This document shows, piece after piece, positions 16,176 through 27,905 of a stretch of 64,000 nt of DNA. Source of the stretch: Chitinophagales bacterium. Lineage in GTDB: Bacteria; Bacteroidota; Bacteroidia; Chitinophagales; UBA10324. The position numbers were made by a program, and so were the translations under genes. How positions within the stretch are numbered: the first letter of the stretch is position 1; every line of letters begins with the position of its first letter. The stretch covers positions 1-64,000 of the forward strand of contig JAIBAY010000008.1 of NCBI GenBank assembly GCA_019694975.1, given 5' to 3'. Under the pieces are notes generated by a model. That model was not told the DNA's origin, did no database searches, and saw nothing but the letters and a program-made list of their open reading frames with translations.

Positions 16176-17138
16176 GTGAGCAGCATCATAGATATCATAA
16201 AAAAGTACAGCGGCTGGAATACGCTTGTTGAACTTTCCAAGATCAAGGGATTTCCGGGACATCGCGATATTTCTGTTTATGAAGTGCTTTCTTTTCTGTT
16301 TATGGAAATGGGACGCGACTCTATTCTTATCAGGGCATCTTCCATTTCCTTTAATTTTTTTGTAGCCATCTTCCCTTCCATACTGGTAATTTTTACGGTG
16401 ATTCCTTACATACCGGTACCCAATTTTCAAACTGCCTTGCTGGCAACACTGAATGATGTAATGCCCGAGAATGTTTATGTGCTGCTGAGCGAAACGATAG
16501 AAGACATCGTGACACGCGAGCAGGGCGGCCTGCTGTCCGTCAGTATAATTCTTTCCATCTACTATGCCAGCAGGGGCGTTATCAGCCTGATGAATGCTTT
16601 TGACAAGGCTTTGCCCACCTTCAGGAAAAGGAACTTTATCAATAATCAACTGGTGGCATTTAAAATACTGTTGCTTTTATTTCTCCTGCTCGTGGTATCG
16701 GTGACGTTATTTATCGGTGGAGAAAGAATAATTAAGGGGGTAATGCACCTGATACATGCAGAGGATTCAACCACGTATTTCTGGTTCACCACCATCAGGT
16801 GGTTTTCTGTGCTGGTAATTATTTATTTTTCTATTGCGCTCATCTATTATTTCGGCCCGGCCACACATAACCGCTGGCGTTTTTTTTCAGCCGGAGCTAC
16901 ACTGGCAACCATTCTCTCCATTATCAGTTCGCTCATATTTTCGTGGCTGATCGATCAGTTCGGACAATATAACAGGCTTTATGGTTCTATCGGAACATTA
17001 CTGGTATTGATGATCTGGCTGAATTATAATTCGCTGAGCCTGCTTATCGGCTTCGAACTAAATTCCAGTATCGAGATGAATAAAAGCATGCACAAAGAGG
17101 GATCACTGGAAAGCAAGTTGTTAAATGATCAGGTATAA
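16176..17138 (+). CDS. YihY/BrkB-family membrane protein
   Basis: Integral inner-membrane protein of the YihY/BrkB family, which has been mis-annotated as RNase BN; its transport role is uncertain. About six hydrophobic segments are visible (about 50-75, 100-120, 160-182, 208-232, 240-265 and 275-295), with conserved family stretches such as FVAIFPSILVIFTVIPY and LYGSIGTLLVLMIWLNYNS. The start is unclear: GTG 16176, one base after the thioesterase stop, is preferred; TTG 16164 overlaps that gene by 11 bases. A shared terminator lies 47 bases past the stop. Confidence 0.86.
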   Translation: MSSIIDIIKKYSGWNTLVELSKIKGFPGHRDISVYEVLSFLFMEMGRDSILIRASSISFNFFVAIFPSILVIFTVIPYIPVPNFQTALLATLNDVMPENVYVLLSETIEDIVTREQGGLLSVSIILSIYYASRGVISLMNAFDKALPTFRKRNFINNQLVAFKILLLLFLLLVVSVTLFIGGERIIKGVMHLIHAEDSTTYFWFTTIRWFSVLVIIYFSIALIYYFGPATHNRWRFFSAGATLATILSIISSLIFSWLIDQFGQYNRLYGSIGTLLVLMIWLNYNSLSLLIGFELNSSIEMNKSMHKEGSLESKLLNDQV

Positions 17139-17184
17139 CGGCAGTTATTATTTGGTGAGACTCCACATTCATCGAACATCCGGT

Positions 17185-17224
17185 AAAAACAAAACCCCCG
17201 CAGTAGTGCAGGGGTTTTGCTTTT
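17185..17224. terminator. bidirectional Rho-independent terminator
   Basis: Stem CAAAACCCC (17190-17198) with GGGGTTTTG (17211-17219), flanked by A-run 17185-17189 and T-run 17221-17224, so it works in both directions. It lies between the convergent YihY gene and the minus-strand T9SS cargo gene. Confidence 0.82.
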
Positions 17225-17248
17225 AAAAAGGATTGCTGAATCAAAAAA

Positions 17249-19174
17249 CTATTCAACAACCATCTTATGTGTAACGGAATTGTTGCCGGCTGTCACCGTG
17301 TAGAAATAGATACCGGAAGCCAGGGTGCCTTTTTCTATAGACAGGTTATGCTTACCTGCTGCAAAATGGTATTGCTGCGTAGAGAAAATTTCTCCGAGCA
17401 TATTCTGCACTTTAACAGTAACGGCAGAAGTTTGCGCAACCTGTATGGTAAACTGTGTTGAACCATTGAAAGGATTCGGATAGTTACCACTTACTTCTAA
17501 AGCAGCCTGGTTGCTAACCGTATTGATACCGGTTGTCGGAAAATCAGTATCACTGTAAGTTACATTGCTAAAATACCAGAAGTTGCAGGTGGATGCGAAA
17601 TCACCTACCGGCTCAACAATTACAACAGGTATGGTGGTTGTACCTGTTGCATCATCCCGCATACTCACAGGTGCAAGATGCGGCATAGCTACCCTTCCAT
17701 CCCAGTCAGTATTGTACGTGAAGTTTTTCACTTCATTGCTCAGCTGCCAGGAATTGATATCCAATCCTCTTGAAAACAGGTTGGGATAAACATTATCGTA
17801 ATCTGCATTCGGGTCAACGAGGGTAGGATCAGTATCAATCCATGTGAAAAACACTTTGCTGCCATCTGGCGTAGTGGTGGCCTGACAACGGTTGTCTTCC
17901 GTATAAGTGGTGGTGGTTCCCACAGGTCCGCGGAAAGTGGCTACGCTGTCAGCATCCAATTGAATAGCTTCCCAGTTGTCGCCATGCTTGGTTATATCAT
18001 AACAATGCAGGAGCAGGGTAGAAAGAATACCATAATCCTGTCCGTTGCCTACAACATTCACGTAGTGCGGATTGCCATATTTGTCTACCACCAGCCCGGC
18101 TTCATAACCGGTAGTTGGAATGCCGGTGCCATTGGGATCAAGATCAATCATGATATTATCAAATGCAGTAAGGTCGATGTAGATTGGTTCAGACCATGTT
18201 GCACCGCCATCATTGGTTGACATGAAAACCGGTTGATAAACATAAATGCCATCATCAATAAAATCGCCGCCGATCACGATCCATCCTTTCATGCCGGTCG
18301 GGTCGAAGGCAATCAGCGGATCCAGCCATGTAGTGGTTCCGTCAAATGCAAGGTCGGGAGGCAAGGTGATGATGGTGGAAAGAGACCATTCCACATTACG
18401 CGTGGCAGGATTCCAGACGCCTTTAATCAATGCAAAGCTGCTGTCATTCACATAACCGGCTATATCATCCTCATCATACACGGAAGCCATGGTCCAGTAT
18501 TCACCGGGTTTTCCTCTTACCAGCGATGTAAAGATGCCCACATCACCATGATTTACAGAATCAATTACTTCGGTATAAGACAGCACATCACCATCCAGCT
18601 GGCCAACGCCTGATATGGTGCCTTCCCACGTATTAAGCGGGGCGGAAGCATCTCCATTGTGCCAGGTTCCTTCATACACCAGGTAAAGACTGTCCGGAAC
18701 AGCGGTGCCGGAAGGATTAATAAGCGCCGCCTGCGGATAGCGTCCGTTTTTTCCGCCGGCACCTGCTCCATCCGTGTTTGGATTCAGTGCACCGATGTTG
18801 TTGATGAAGGTGATACCTCCGTCTTTCGACGCATCGAACCGGTATTGTGAACTTGTACCTCCGAATGCGCCGGCATTATTGCGATGAATAAAAGCGACGG
18901 CCTTGGTGGTATTATCGGCCACCACAACATTACAGGCATTGCTTAGTACAGTTAATCCGTTGCTGGAACTTCCCAGTGCCACGGTGCTGAGATCGCGTGT
19001 GCCTTCGGCTTTCGAAACTGCCGGAAGCCGTTTAACGGATGCTTGCATCAGGATGTTTTCGTTGAGCAGGTCAACGTTCATTGTAGGATCAGCTTTATGT
19101 GTGATTTTCGGCCCCTGCGAAAACCCCGCGACACCGATCAGCATGGAAATGAGAAAGAATGTAAATTTTTTCAT
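17249..19174 (-). CDS. T9SS type A secreted protein with Asp-box repeats
   Basis: Secreted protein of 641 residues. The signal peptide is MKKFTFFLISMLIGVAGFSQ; a start 33 bases upstream would add an unlikely leader, so ATG at 19174 is used. Several Asp-box-like motifs (SKDGGITF, STNDGGATWSEP) point to a sialidase-like or BNR-type beta-propeller, though no sialidase catalytic residues are obvious. The last 75 residues are a T9SS type A sorting domain (NYPNPFNGSTQFTIQ, then ASGIYFYTV). It shares design, but little direct sequence, with the next two genes on this strand. A -7 element (TAATTTTG) lies 45 bases upstream. Confidence 0.85.
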   Translation of the reverse strand: MKKFTFFLISMLIGVAGFSQGPKITHKADPTMNVDLLNENILMQASVKRLPAVSKAEGTRDLSTVALGSSSNGLTVLSNACNVVVADNTTKAVAFIHRNNAGAFGGTSSQYRFDASKDGGITFINNIGALNPNTDGAGAGGKNGRYPQAALINPSGTAVPDSLYLVYEGTWHNGDASAPLNTWEGTISGVGQLDGDVLSYTEVIDSVNHGDVGIFTSLVRGKPGEYWTMASVYDEDDIAGYVNDSSFALIKGVWNPATRNVEWSLSTIITLPPDLAFDGTTTWLDPLIAFDPTGMKGWIVIGGDFIDDGIYVYQPVFMSTNDGGATWSEPIYIDLTAFDNIMIDLDPNGTGIPTTGYEAGLVVDKYGNPHYVNVVGNGQDYGILSTLLLHCYDITKHGDNWEAIQLDADSVATFRGPVGTTTTYTEDNRCQATTTPDGSKVFFTWIDTDPTLVDPNADYDNVYPNLFSRGLDINSWQLSNEVKNFTYNTDWDGRVAMPHLAPVSMRDDATGTTTIPVVIVEPVGDFASTCNFWYFSNVTYSDTDFPTTGINTVSNQAALEVSGNYPNPFNGSTQFTIQVAQTSAVTVKVQNMLGEIFSTQQYHFAAGKHNLSIEKGTLASGIYFYTVTAGNNSVTHKMVVE

Positions 19175-19218
19175 GGTTGAATAGGTTTGGTTTGAAATCA
19201 GAATCATGTATGATTGCC

Positions 19219-19226
19219 AAAATTAA
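19219..19226 (-). promoter_or_regulatory. candidate -7 element of the 17249-19174 gene
   Basis: Reads TAATTTTG on the minus strand, an exact TAnnTTTG match 45 bases before the start codon. No -33 TTTG at a suitable distance was seen. Confidence 0.35.
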
Positions 19227-19470
19227 AAATTTAAGATCAATGATACGGTTTTTTAACATGGTGAAGCTGCTGAATTCCCGCCTTTCCACCTTATTGTCAT
19301 TTCATAATAAGCCGTAAGGAATGGAACTTCCTGCATCCTTGAATGTCCATGATCACTATGAATTAATCATGCTGCAATGCTGAAGGGTGGATGAACACCA
19401 AAGGGTATGGAAATGACAGGTGAAATTTCATTAGCTAATGATAAAAATTGAATGAGTTATCGAAGACAAT

Positions 19471-19500
19471 AAAAAAGCCCTTCCGCAAGGGAAGAGCTTT
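19471..19500 (-). terminator. Rho-independent terminator
   Basis: Stem AAAGC-CTTCC with GGAAG-GCTTT around a five-base loop, with one mismatch in the stem. The A-run at 19471-19476 becomes the T-run on the minus strand, 24 bases past the stop of the T9SS gene at 19524. Confidence 0.75.
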
Positions 19501-19523
19501 CTGGAAATATGCTACGGGGTAAA

Positions 19524-21416
19524 CTAATTATTTACAAGCGTCACCGGCAGGGTTGAAGTGATACTTCCGGATTTTACGTGGATATGGTACAGTCCATTTT
19601 CCATTCCGGTAAGATCAATCTGTGCCTTATTGCTGATGATCTTAACACTGTTAAGGTTCATAACAGAGCGGCCAATGCTGTTGGTAACAGAAACCGAAAT
19701 CTCTCTTTGATCTGTTTTTCCAAAATCCAATGTAGTTAAACCGGTTGAGGGGTTCGGGTACATGGTAATTGCTGCATTGCCGTTGCTGACCGAAGGCACG
19801 CCGACATTGATACCAAGATCCAGGACAGGCATTGTGACATATACGATTTCATTAACCTCTCCTGAGTTACATGGGTCATAGGTTGTGGTGGAGATGCCAG
19901 AGCAATAGTCGCGCTGATAAAGCAGGCGAAGGTTTTCATCAACATTGCGGGCAAGTGAAGCGTAAGCGCCCTCCGCAAAGGGGTCGCTCACCACATCAAT
20001 CGGATCGCCCCATGTTTCGCCATTGTCTTTACTCACGGTAACATAGATATGACGAATTGCCTGGCCGACACCGTCGGAAGAATTCTCAACGGCTGCCATA
20101 TATGAAAGATATAAGTTACCGTTGACATCAATGGCAGCACTGGGATAGGATGCAAGTCCTTTAAACGGGAAGGTGCCAATGGCGATGCTACCTGATCCGT
20201 CATCCGGAAATTCAAGAAAGCCGCTGCCATCGAGGTCGAGTGCGCCAAGGTTTTCAATAGTCATTGGTTCAGGTAACGACTCATTCCAGTAAATCAATGC
20301 ATTGGTAAAATAGTAGCTGTAAGCAGCATCGCCTACAATATCATTCACAATAAACATATCGCCCCACCAGAGATGCACCATTCCGTTATTATCCACCAGC
20401 ACAGCGAAAGAACCATCAGAGATGCGGATACTGTCGGCAACACCATCTCCATTAGTATCCGTGATAGTATCATCTGTAAATTTGAAATAAGGATGATGAT
20501 AAACGATTGTTTTTGTCCAGGTGTCACCATTATCAGTTGACTTATACAGCAACACATCGTTGGCAATACTTCCGCCCACTACAATAGCGACGGTATTGCC
20601 ATTGGCGTCAATCTGGTAAGCATCACCGGCGAAGCCTACGTAGTTTTCAGAAGTGATATCCGGCAGTTCTACGTTTGTTTTGTCCCATGTTGTTCCGCCA
20701 TCGGTTGACCTGTAATACATGGGTGTGCCATTCAAACCATTATAAAGTGCACCGGCATTTGCAGTAGGTGTTGTGAGTGAAATAACGTGCACATTATTTC
20801 CATTGGTAGCCACCTTCGACCATAAGTTTCCGGCAACAGCATCATTCGCAAGGTTGGTAAGACTTTCATCCCATGTGCCTGTGCCAGCCGTTGCACGCGA
20901 TGACTGCTGCATGACCTTTGTGGCCGTATTGTGAGCCACAACGTTTTCAGCGCCGCCGGAAGGGATGCAGATATTGGTGAACCCAGTGCGTTCAGTTTCA
21001 ATTCTTGCCGTGGGCGCATCGCCCCAGGCTGTTCCGTCAAAATAGTTGTAACCTGTGCCACGGTCGACGCCCTGGTTGCCGGCAGAATATGTCCAGACAG
21101 CGGAAACCGTTCCGGTTGTGCTGTTATACACGAGCCGGTCAGAAGTGGCATTGTTAGTCTGAAGATCATAATAAGTATCACCGATAACTGTTTCCGTGAT
21201 ATCTCGGATGGTTTGCGTCTGTCCGATGGCTGATGAGCTGGTAGTTGATTGTGTTGGCACCGGTAACTGTTCATTGCCGGAATAGATCATGGGAACCATT
21301 GAAGGCCCTTTGTAATACTGCGGCTTCACTTGTGGTGGCCGGTGGGCAACGGTGGTTTGGGCAAATGTGGTGGTTGCCCAGAAAAGTGCCATGGTAACAA
21401 TTGTAAATTTTTTCAT
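19524..21416 (-). CDS. T9SS type A secreted protein with Asp-box repeats (paralogue)
   Basis: Secreted protein of 630 residues with signal peptide MKKFTIVTMALFWATTTFAQ; the start at 21416 is used because it begins that peptide. Motifs such as RSTDGGTTWDKT, KSTDNGDTWTKT and SKDNGETWGDP are Asp boxes of a beta-propeller. Segments such as VIGDTYYDLQTNNATSDRL and SAGNQGVDRGTGYN recur almost unchanged in the gene at 21698-23596, so the two are recent paralogues. A type A sorting domain ends the protein (MYPNPSTGLTTLDFGKTDQR). No catalytic residues were recognised; a surface-adhesion or polymer-binding role is a guess. Confidence 0.86.
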   Translation of the reverse strand: MKKFTIVTMALFWATTTFAQTTVAHRPPQVKPQYYKGPSMVPMIYSGNEQLPVPTQSTTSSSAIGQTQTIRDITETVIGDTYYDLQTNNATSDRLVYNSTTGTVSAVWTYSAGNQGVDRGTGYNYFDGTAWGDAPTARIETERTGFTNICIPSGGAENVVAHNTATKVMQQSSRATAGTGTWDESLTNLANDAVAGNLWSKVATNGNNVHVISLTTPTANAGALYNGLNGTPMYYRSTDGGTTWDKTNVELPDITSENYVGFAGDAYQIDANGNTVAIVVGGSIANDVLLYKSTDNGDTWTKTIVYHHPYFKFTDDTITDTNGDGVADSIRISDGSFAVLVDNNGMVHLWWGDMFIVNDIVGDAAYSYYFTNALIYWNESLPEPMTIENLGALDLDGSGFLEFPDDGSGSIAIGTFPFKGLASYPSAAIDVNGNLYLSYMAAVENSSDGVGQAIRHIYVTVSKDNGETWGDPIDVVSDPFAEGAYASLARNVDENLRLLYQRDYCSGISTTTYDPCNSGEVNEIVYVTMPVLDLGINVGVPSVSNGNAAITMYPNPSTGLTTLDFGKTDQREISVSVTNSIGRSVMNLNSVKIISNKAQIDLTGMENGLYHIHVKSGSITSTLPVTLVNN

Positions 21417-21641
21417 GTTGGATGGTTTTGGGTTATTATTAGTAACGTGGATAGCCAATATAATACATTTCGGATAATTCATAATGCAAATTATGATGCT
21501 GCTTATCCACTATGGCATTTACCTGGGGAGTGAGTTATCGTTTTTAAGGGAGCAGCGGTGGTTTTTAATGGAGCTTCAACAATAAAACCAATTGATAGCG
21601 GGTATTTCGTAACTGCTCCTGATCCATTCCGGGCAATAACA

Positions 21642-21681
21642 AAAACAAAAAGCCCCTCCGGCTGGAAGGGCTTTTTGTTTT
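21642..21681 (-). terminator. Rho-independent terminator
   Basis: Long hairpin with arms ACAAAAAGCCC and GGGCTTTTTGT, plus an inner TCC/GGA pairing around GGCT. It lies just past the stop of the T9SS gene at 21698 and is nearly symmetric, so it may act both ways. Confidence 0.8.
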
Positions 21682-21697
21682 GAAGATTCAACTGTGC

Positions 21698-23596
21698 TTA
21701 GTCATTCACAAGATTAACCGGAAGCGTTGAGTTGAGATTTAATGATTTAACATTCACGTAGTAAAGCCCGTTTTCCAATTCGGAAAGATCGAGTTGTGCT
21801 TTGTTATTGGTCACTTTTACTGTGCTGATAGTCTTAACCACCTGCCCGATGCTGTTCGTAACAGAAACACTTACATCTGATTGTTTGAACTTTCTGAAAT
21901 CCATGGTGAGCAAACCATTGGAAGGGTTGGGGTAAAGCGATAATGTCTGATCAGTATTTTTTACAGCATCAACACCTACGATACCTGCCACACCAAAGTC
22001 TTCAACATTGGCTTCCACATACATCATGGAGTTTTCCTTTCCCACATTGCAATCCTGGTTGTTGGCGATACCTGCGCAATAGTCAAGCATATACAGCAAC
22101 TGAATCTTGTTGTTCATCACGTCTCTTGCCAGGTCGCCAAAAGCGCCATTTGAAAACTCATCGTAGGCAAGGTTAATATCCACCGGTTCCTGCCAGCTTT
22201 CACCGCCATCATCACTTGCCATTACATATACATGCTCATTGTTGAATCCGAATCCGTCATCGGTGTTTTCCACCACAGCTGTATAGGAGAGAAAGAGATT
22301 GGTTCCGTCTGTTGCAAGATTGGGATGCAGTGCAAGTCCGGAATTAAGGTATCGCCCGAGGTCGTTGATCTCCAGCACACCGCTTCCGTCAAGGTCAAGT
22401 GAACCTGTGATGATTGTTGGAGGCAAACTATTTTCAGCGAATGATTCATTCCAGTAACCGATACCATTGGTGCCCGGGAAATAAGAACCGGTGCCGGTTG
22501 GAGTGTCATCTTCATCAAGAATGCGTACGTAGCCGAAGGTCACATGACATTTGCCTGCGCCATCAATCAATACACTGAAACCTTCATCGGTAGAGTCGAG
22601 TGTATCAGCCACGCCGTCGCCATCTGCATCGGAAATCATTTCAGCTGTATAAAAATCAATGGGGAAATCCCATACGAGCGTTTTTGTCCAGGTATTGCCA
22701 TTATCAGTGGATTTCAGCAGCACAACGTCTGTGTATCCGTCGCCTACTACAATTGCCACGGTACTTCCTTTGGCATCAATGGCATATCCGTCACCGCCAA
22801 AACCATTGTAGTAAGCCGAGTCAATCAGTTCAGGCACCTGGTTTACAATGTCCCAGGTAGCACCGTTATCCGAAGAGCGGGAATAACAGAGTGCCCCGTC
22901 CTGTCCTTTATATTTTACGCCGCCATTGGCCACCGGGTACGTCACGGATATTGCATGGATATAATTACCGGACGATGCCATTCTCGGCCACCAGTTGCCA
23001 CTGGCAATCGGGCTGGTTAATGTGGAGGTGTTTTCTGTCCAGCTACCGGTACCCAGCGGTGAACGGCTGGATAACTGCAACTGACTTACGGCTGTATTAT
23101 GTGCAATCACATATTCGCCACCAGTTCCGGTGCGCACAATGCTTGGCCAGCCGGTACGCTGCGATTCGATACGAGCGGTAGGAGGCGCTGACCAGGTTCC
23201 GCCGGAACGTACAGCATAGCCTGTTCCGCGGTCAACACCTTGGTTGCCTGCAGAAAATGTCCAGGTGGCCTGCACGGTGCCATCTACATTATTTATCAGC
23301 CTGTTGCAAACCGATGAATTGGTTTGAAGGTCGTAGTAGGTAGTACCGATAATTGTTTGCGTGATATCACGGGTAGTCACCGAATTTCCGATGTTGGAAT
23401 TGACGGAGGAAACATATCCGGGATGGATTACTTCAAGTCCGTTGGCCTTTACCGGATTTAAGCTAAGCATCTTATGTTCTATGGCTGGTGTGGATTTAAC
23501 CAGCTGAAGCTTCGATGCGAATTTCGGGACCTGAGCAAAAGCGGCTGCCGAAAAAGCAACTGCAACGGCGAGGAGTGTAAATTTTTTGGTGCGCAT
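21698..23596 (-). CDS. T9SS type A secreted protein with Asp-box repeats (paralogue)
   Basis: Secreted protein of 632 residues, signal peptide MRTKKFTLLAVAVAFSAAAF. Asp boxes include RSSDNGATWDIV, KSTDNGNTWTKT and SDDGGESWQEP. It matches the neighbour at 19524-21416 along its whole length, for example IIGTTYYDLQTNSSVCNRL and SAGNQGVDRGTGYA, which indicates local duplication. The C-terminal 80 residues are a T9SS type A signal (LYPNPSNGLLTMDFRKF). It is the only one of the three with a full promoter match (23626-23657), so it may be the first or the most strongly expressed member. Each of the three has its own flanking gap, so they are probably not one operon. Confidence 0.86.
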   Translation of the reverse strand: MRTKKFTLLAVAVAFSAAAFAQVPKFASKLQLVKSTPAIEHKMLSLNPVKANGLEVIHPGYVSSVNSNIGNSVTTRDITQTIIGTTYYDLQTNSSVCNRLINNVDGTVQATWTFSAGNQGVDRGTGYAVRSGGTWSAPPTARIESQRTGWPSIVRTGTGGEYVIAHNTAVSQLQLSSRSPLGTGSWTENTSTLTSPIASGNWWPRMASSGNYIHAISVTYPVANGGVKYKGQDGALCYSRSSDNGATWDIVNQVPELIDSAYYNGFGGDGYAIDAKGSTVAIVVGDGYTDVVLLKSTDNGNTWTKTLVWDFPIDFYTAEMISDADGDGVADTLDSTDEGFSVLIDGAGKCHVTFGYVRILDEDDTPTGTGSYFPGTNGIGYWNESFAENSLPPTIITGSLDLDGSGVLEINDLGRYLNSGLALHPNLATDGTNLFLSYTAVVENTDDGFGFNNEHVYVMASDDGGESWQEPVDINLAYDEFSNGAFGDLARDVMNNKIQLLYMLDYCAGIANNQDCNVGKENSMMYVEANVEDFGVAGIVGVDAVKNTDQTLSLYPNPSNGLLTMDFRKFKQSDVSVSVTNSIGQVVKTISTVKVTNNKAQLDLSELENGLYYVNVKSLNLNSTLPVNLVND

Positions 23597-23625
23597 GTTA
23601 ATAGGGGTTTAGTAAAGAATGGTTT

Positions 23626-23657
23626 CAAAATTAAGATACTCATGAATAGTAAACAAA
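23626..23657 (-). promoter_or_regulatory. Bacteroidota-type promoter of the 21698-23596 gene
   Basis: On the minus strand a -33 TTTG (23654-23657) is followed after 20 bases by TAATTTTG (23626-23633), which fits the TTTG-N19-21-TAnnTTTG consensus. The -7 element ends 29 bases before the start codon. Confidence 0.62.
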
Positions 23658-23695
23658 AAAACAAAAAAGCTTACTGACAAATAGAAGCCAACCGG

Positions 23696-25546
23696 TTACT
23701 TCTGCCGCTTCACTTGTTGTTGTTGTGCTTTGGCCATATTTTCCAGCCGCTCCTGGAGTTTGGATTTTTTAACGGGTTTTTTCTTGTTATCCTGAATCTT
23801 CCTGTGAATGGCATCTTCATCAATGATATAGTTCTTAATCACATATTGCTGCGCGAATGCTACTACGTTTGACAGCGAATAGTAATAGGTAAGGGCGGCA
23901 GGAAGGTTATTGAAAATACCGAGCAGCATCACCGGAAAAATGTAGGCCATGTATTTCATTTGTCCGGTAACACCTGAAAGCTGATTATTGTAGATGGCAA
24001 ACAAGATGGAAGTGATGGTCATGATAATTGTCCATAAACTCACATGATCGCCATAAAACGGAACATTGAAACCCAGGTTGAGGATGGAATCATAACTGGA
24101 GAGATCCTTCGTCCACCAGAGTGACTGCTGACGCAATTCGATGGAGAGCGGGAAGAAGGTGTACATCGCCGCCAGAATCGGCAATTGCAGCAATGCCGGT
24201 ATGCAGCCTCCGAGCGGATTTACACCGGCTGACCTGAAGAGCTTCAGTTGTTCCTGTCCAAAACGAGTCTGATCATCTTTGTACTTCTCCTTAAGTTCGT
24301 CTATCTCCGGTTTTAATACACGCATCTTTGCAGCCGAAAGAAAGGAACGGTAGTTAAGTGGAAAGAGCAGTATCCGTAACAGCACCGTCATGATCAGGAT
24401 GATGAGGCCGTAATTGAGGAAATAATTATTCAGGAAATTAAAGAGCGGGATAATAAAGTATTTATTGATGGGGGAAGAGATGAAGCCAAAAATGCCGGCG
24501 CCCAACGGAATGATCTGCTCCAGGTCATAGTCGCCAAGGCGTTTTAAGTCCTGGTAATTATTGGGTCCAAAATAAAACTGCATCGGGTAAGTGACCTGTT
24601 TCCTTGTGTTATCAAAAGGTAATACAAGCTGCGCAGTCATCTTCTTCATGTAACCGTCGCCTTCTTCGGATTGTGTACTGAAGTTGCCCGCTGCAAATGG
24701 TTGCTTTGTGATTAAGGTGGCATTGAAAAAATGCTGCTTGAAGGAAACCCATTGCAGTTTACCAGGTGCATTCATTTCTCCTGTTGTATGTTCTGAAATG
24801 CTTTCCACGTCATCATCCCAGTAGCGGAAATATATGGATGCATAGTTTTTTTCCAGCGTGATATCTTTCTCGGTATGATTGAAATTGTTTTCCCATTCAA
24901 GGTTAATGTCAGGATTGTTTTTACTGATGAGGCTATCCATTCCAACAAGACTAAACTGATAATTCAGCAGGTAGGAGTTGCCTTTTAATGTGTATCGTTG
25001 TTCAAGGTAGCGGCTGTCAGATGCATAAGCACGGAATACAATGGTCCCGGAATCGTTGTTGGCAACAGTAAAAGATTTCCCAATGGTTTTGAAGAGCAGG
25101 CCATCTGTTCCGATTTGCGTGGTTCCATTGAAGAAAGCGTAGTTAAAGAAGGTGTTCTTTTCATCAAAGAGGATGAGTGGTTGCTGATTGAATGTTTTGA
25201 ATTTTTTCAACTCCACGGAAACCACTTTGCCGCCTTTGTTCGAGAGCTTGAGTTTCATCACCTCATTTTCAATGCTCACCGTTTCTTCAGCCCTGATGGC
25301 TGAATCCGCAAAAAGACTGGCAGTCGGGTTGTTCAATGAAGTATCTCCTTGCTTCACCACCCTGCTGCTGTCGGGAATGAGGGCATTTACAGAATCAAGC
25401 TCATGGCGTTGCTTTTGTACAAGTGCTATGGAATCCTGTTGCCGTTTTAACCGATCGGTCTCCTCCTGCGACGGCGTGTTGATATAAATGTAGACGACAA
25501 AGATTATTGCAAACAATATAAATCCTATTACCGCATTCCTGTCCAT
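23696..25546 (-). CDS. yidC: membrane protein insertase YidC
   Basis: Inserts and folds inner-membrane proteins, with SecYEG or alone. The 616-residue protein has the Gram-negative layout: an N-terminal transmembrane helix (about 5-20), a large periplasmic beta-sandwich domain (to about 345), and the conserved C-terminal domain with four to five helices (about 365-570). Conserved stretches include ILIMTVLLRILLFPLNYRS, GGCIPALLQLPILAAMYTFF and NNLPAALTYYYSLSNVVAF, followed by a basic tail. It shares a strand with pyrG but 367 bases separate them. Confidence 0.95.
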   Translation of the reverse strand: MDRNAVIGFILFAIIFVVYIYINTPSQEETDRLKRQQDSIALVQKQRHELDSVNALIPDSSRVVKQGDTSLNNPTASLFADSAIRAEETVSIENEVMKLKLSNKGGKVVSVELKKFKTFNQQPLILFDEKNTFFNYAFFNGTTQIGTDGLLFKTIGKSFTVANNDSGTIVFRAYASDSRYLEQRYTLKGNSYLLNYQFSLVGMDSLISKNNPDINLEWENNFNHTEKDITLEKNYASIYFRYWDDDVESISEHTTGEMNAPGKLQWVSFKQHFFNATLITKQPFAAGNFSTQSEEGDGYMKKMTAQLVLPFDNTRKQVTYPMQFYFGPNNYQDLKRLGDYDLEQIIPLGAGIFGFISSPINKYFIIPLFNFLNNYFLNYGLIILIMTVLLRILLFPLNYRSFLSAAKMRVLKPEIDELKEKYKDDQTRFGQEQLKLFRSAGVNPLGGCIPALLQLPILAAMYTFFPLSIELRQQSLWWTKDLSSYDSILNLGFNVPFYGDHVSLWTIIMTITSILFAIYNNQLSGVTGQMKYMAYIFPVMLLGIFNNLPAALTYYYSLSNVVAFAQQYVIKNYIIDEDAIHRKIQDNKKKPVKKSKLQERLENMAKAQQQQVKRQK

Positions 25547-25913
25547 GCACTAAGTTTTATTGGTTTTGCGGAACCAGGGCATAATGTATAAAAGTGTCGC
25601 CCTCCGTCCGATTTGGGTGCGCAAACCTACATGAATTTGCCTGAATGTCAAAAGCGCCGTTCCATTCCATTTGTTTGTGATGAAGGATGGGAAATGCTGG
25701 GTAGCTGATTATTGCTCAGCAGTTCAACTTTTGAGTGTATGGGAATCTAATGACAGCACCTGAGCCCGACGTTCAATCATTATAGATTGAAGGCAATTGA
25801 CGAGCTTACCCTTTCAGTTTTTGTGCAAATCAGTTTTGAATAAAATAAGTGTTGCAATAATGACATGCTTTCATGCAGGATAGAGCAATGTGATAACGGC
25901 CGTTAACCGGCAG
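25547..25913. other. gene-free interval between yidC and pyrG
   Basis: No supportable gene. Near its end a 12-base perfect palindrome TAACGGCCGTTA (25894-25905) sits just after the pyrG stop; it has no T-run, so I do not call it a terminator. No promoter consensus for yidC was found. Confidence 0.55.

Positions 25914-27905
<1,992 letters not shown>

Larger units (their letters stand above)
19175..19523. other. gene-free interval between two T9SS cargo genes
   Basis: No reading frame worth calling. It holds a putative -7 element for the 17249-19174 gene and, at its far end, the terminator of the next gene (19471-19500). Nothing else stands out. Confidence 0.6.

Noticed and set aside
25894..25905. 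Palindrome TAACGGCCGTTA as the pyrG terminator
   Set aside because: No T-run on the minus strand and only a 6-base arm.
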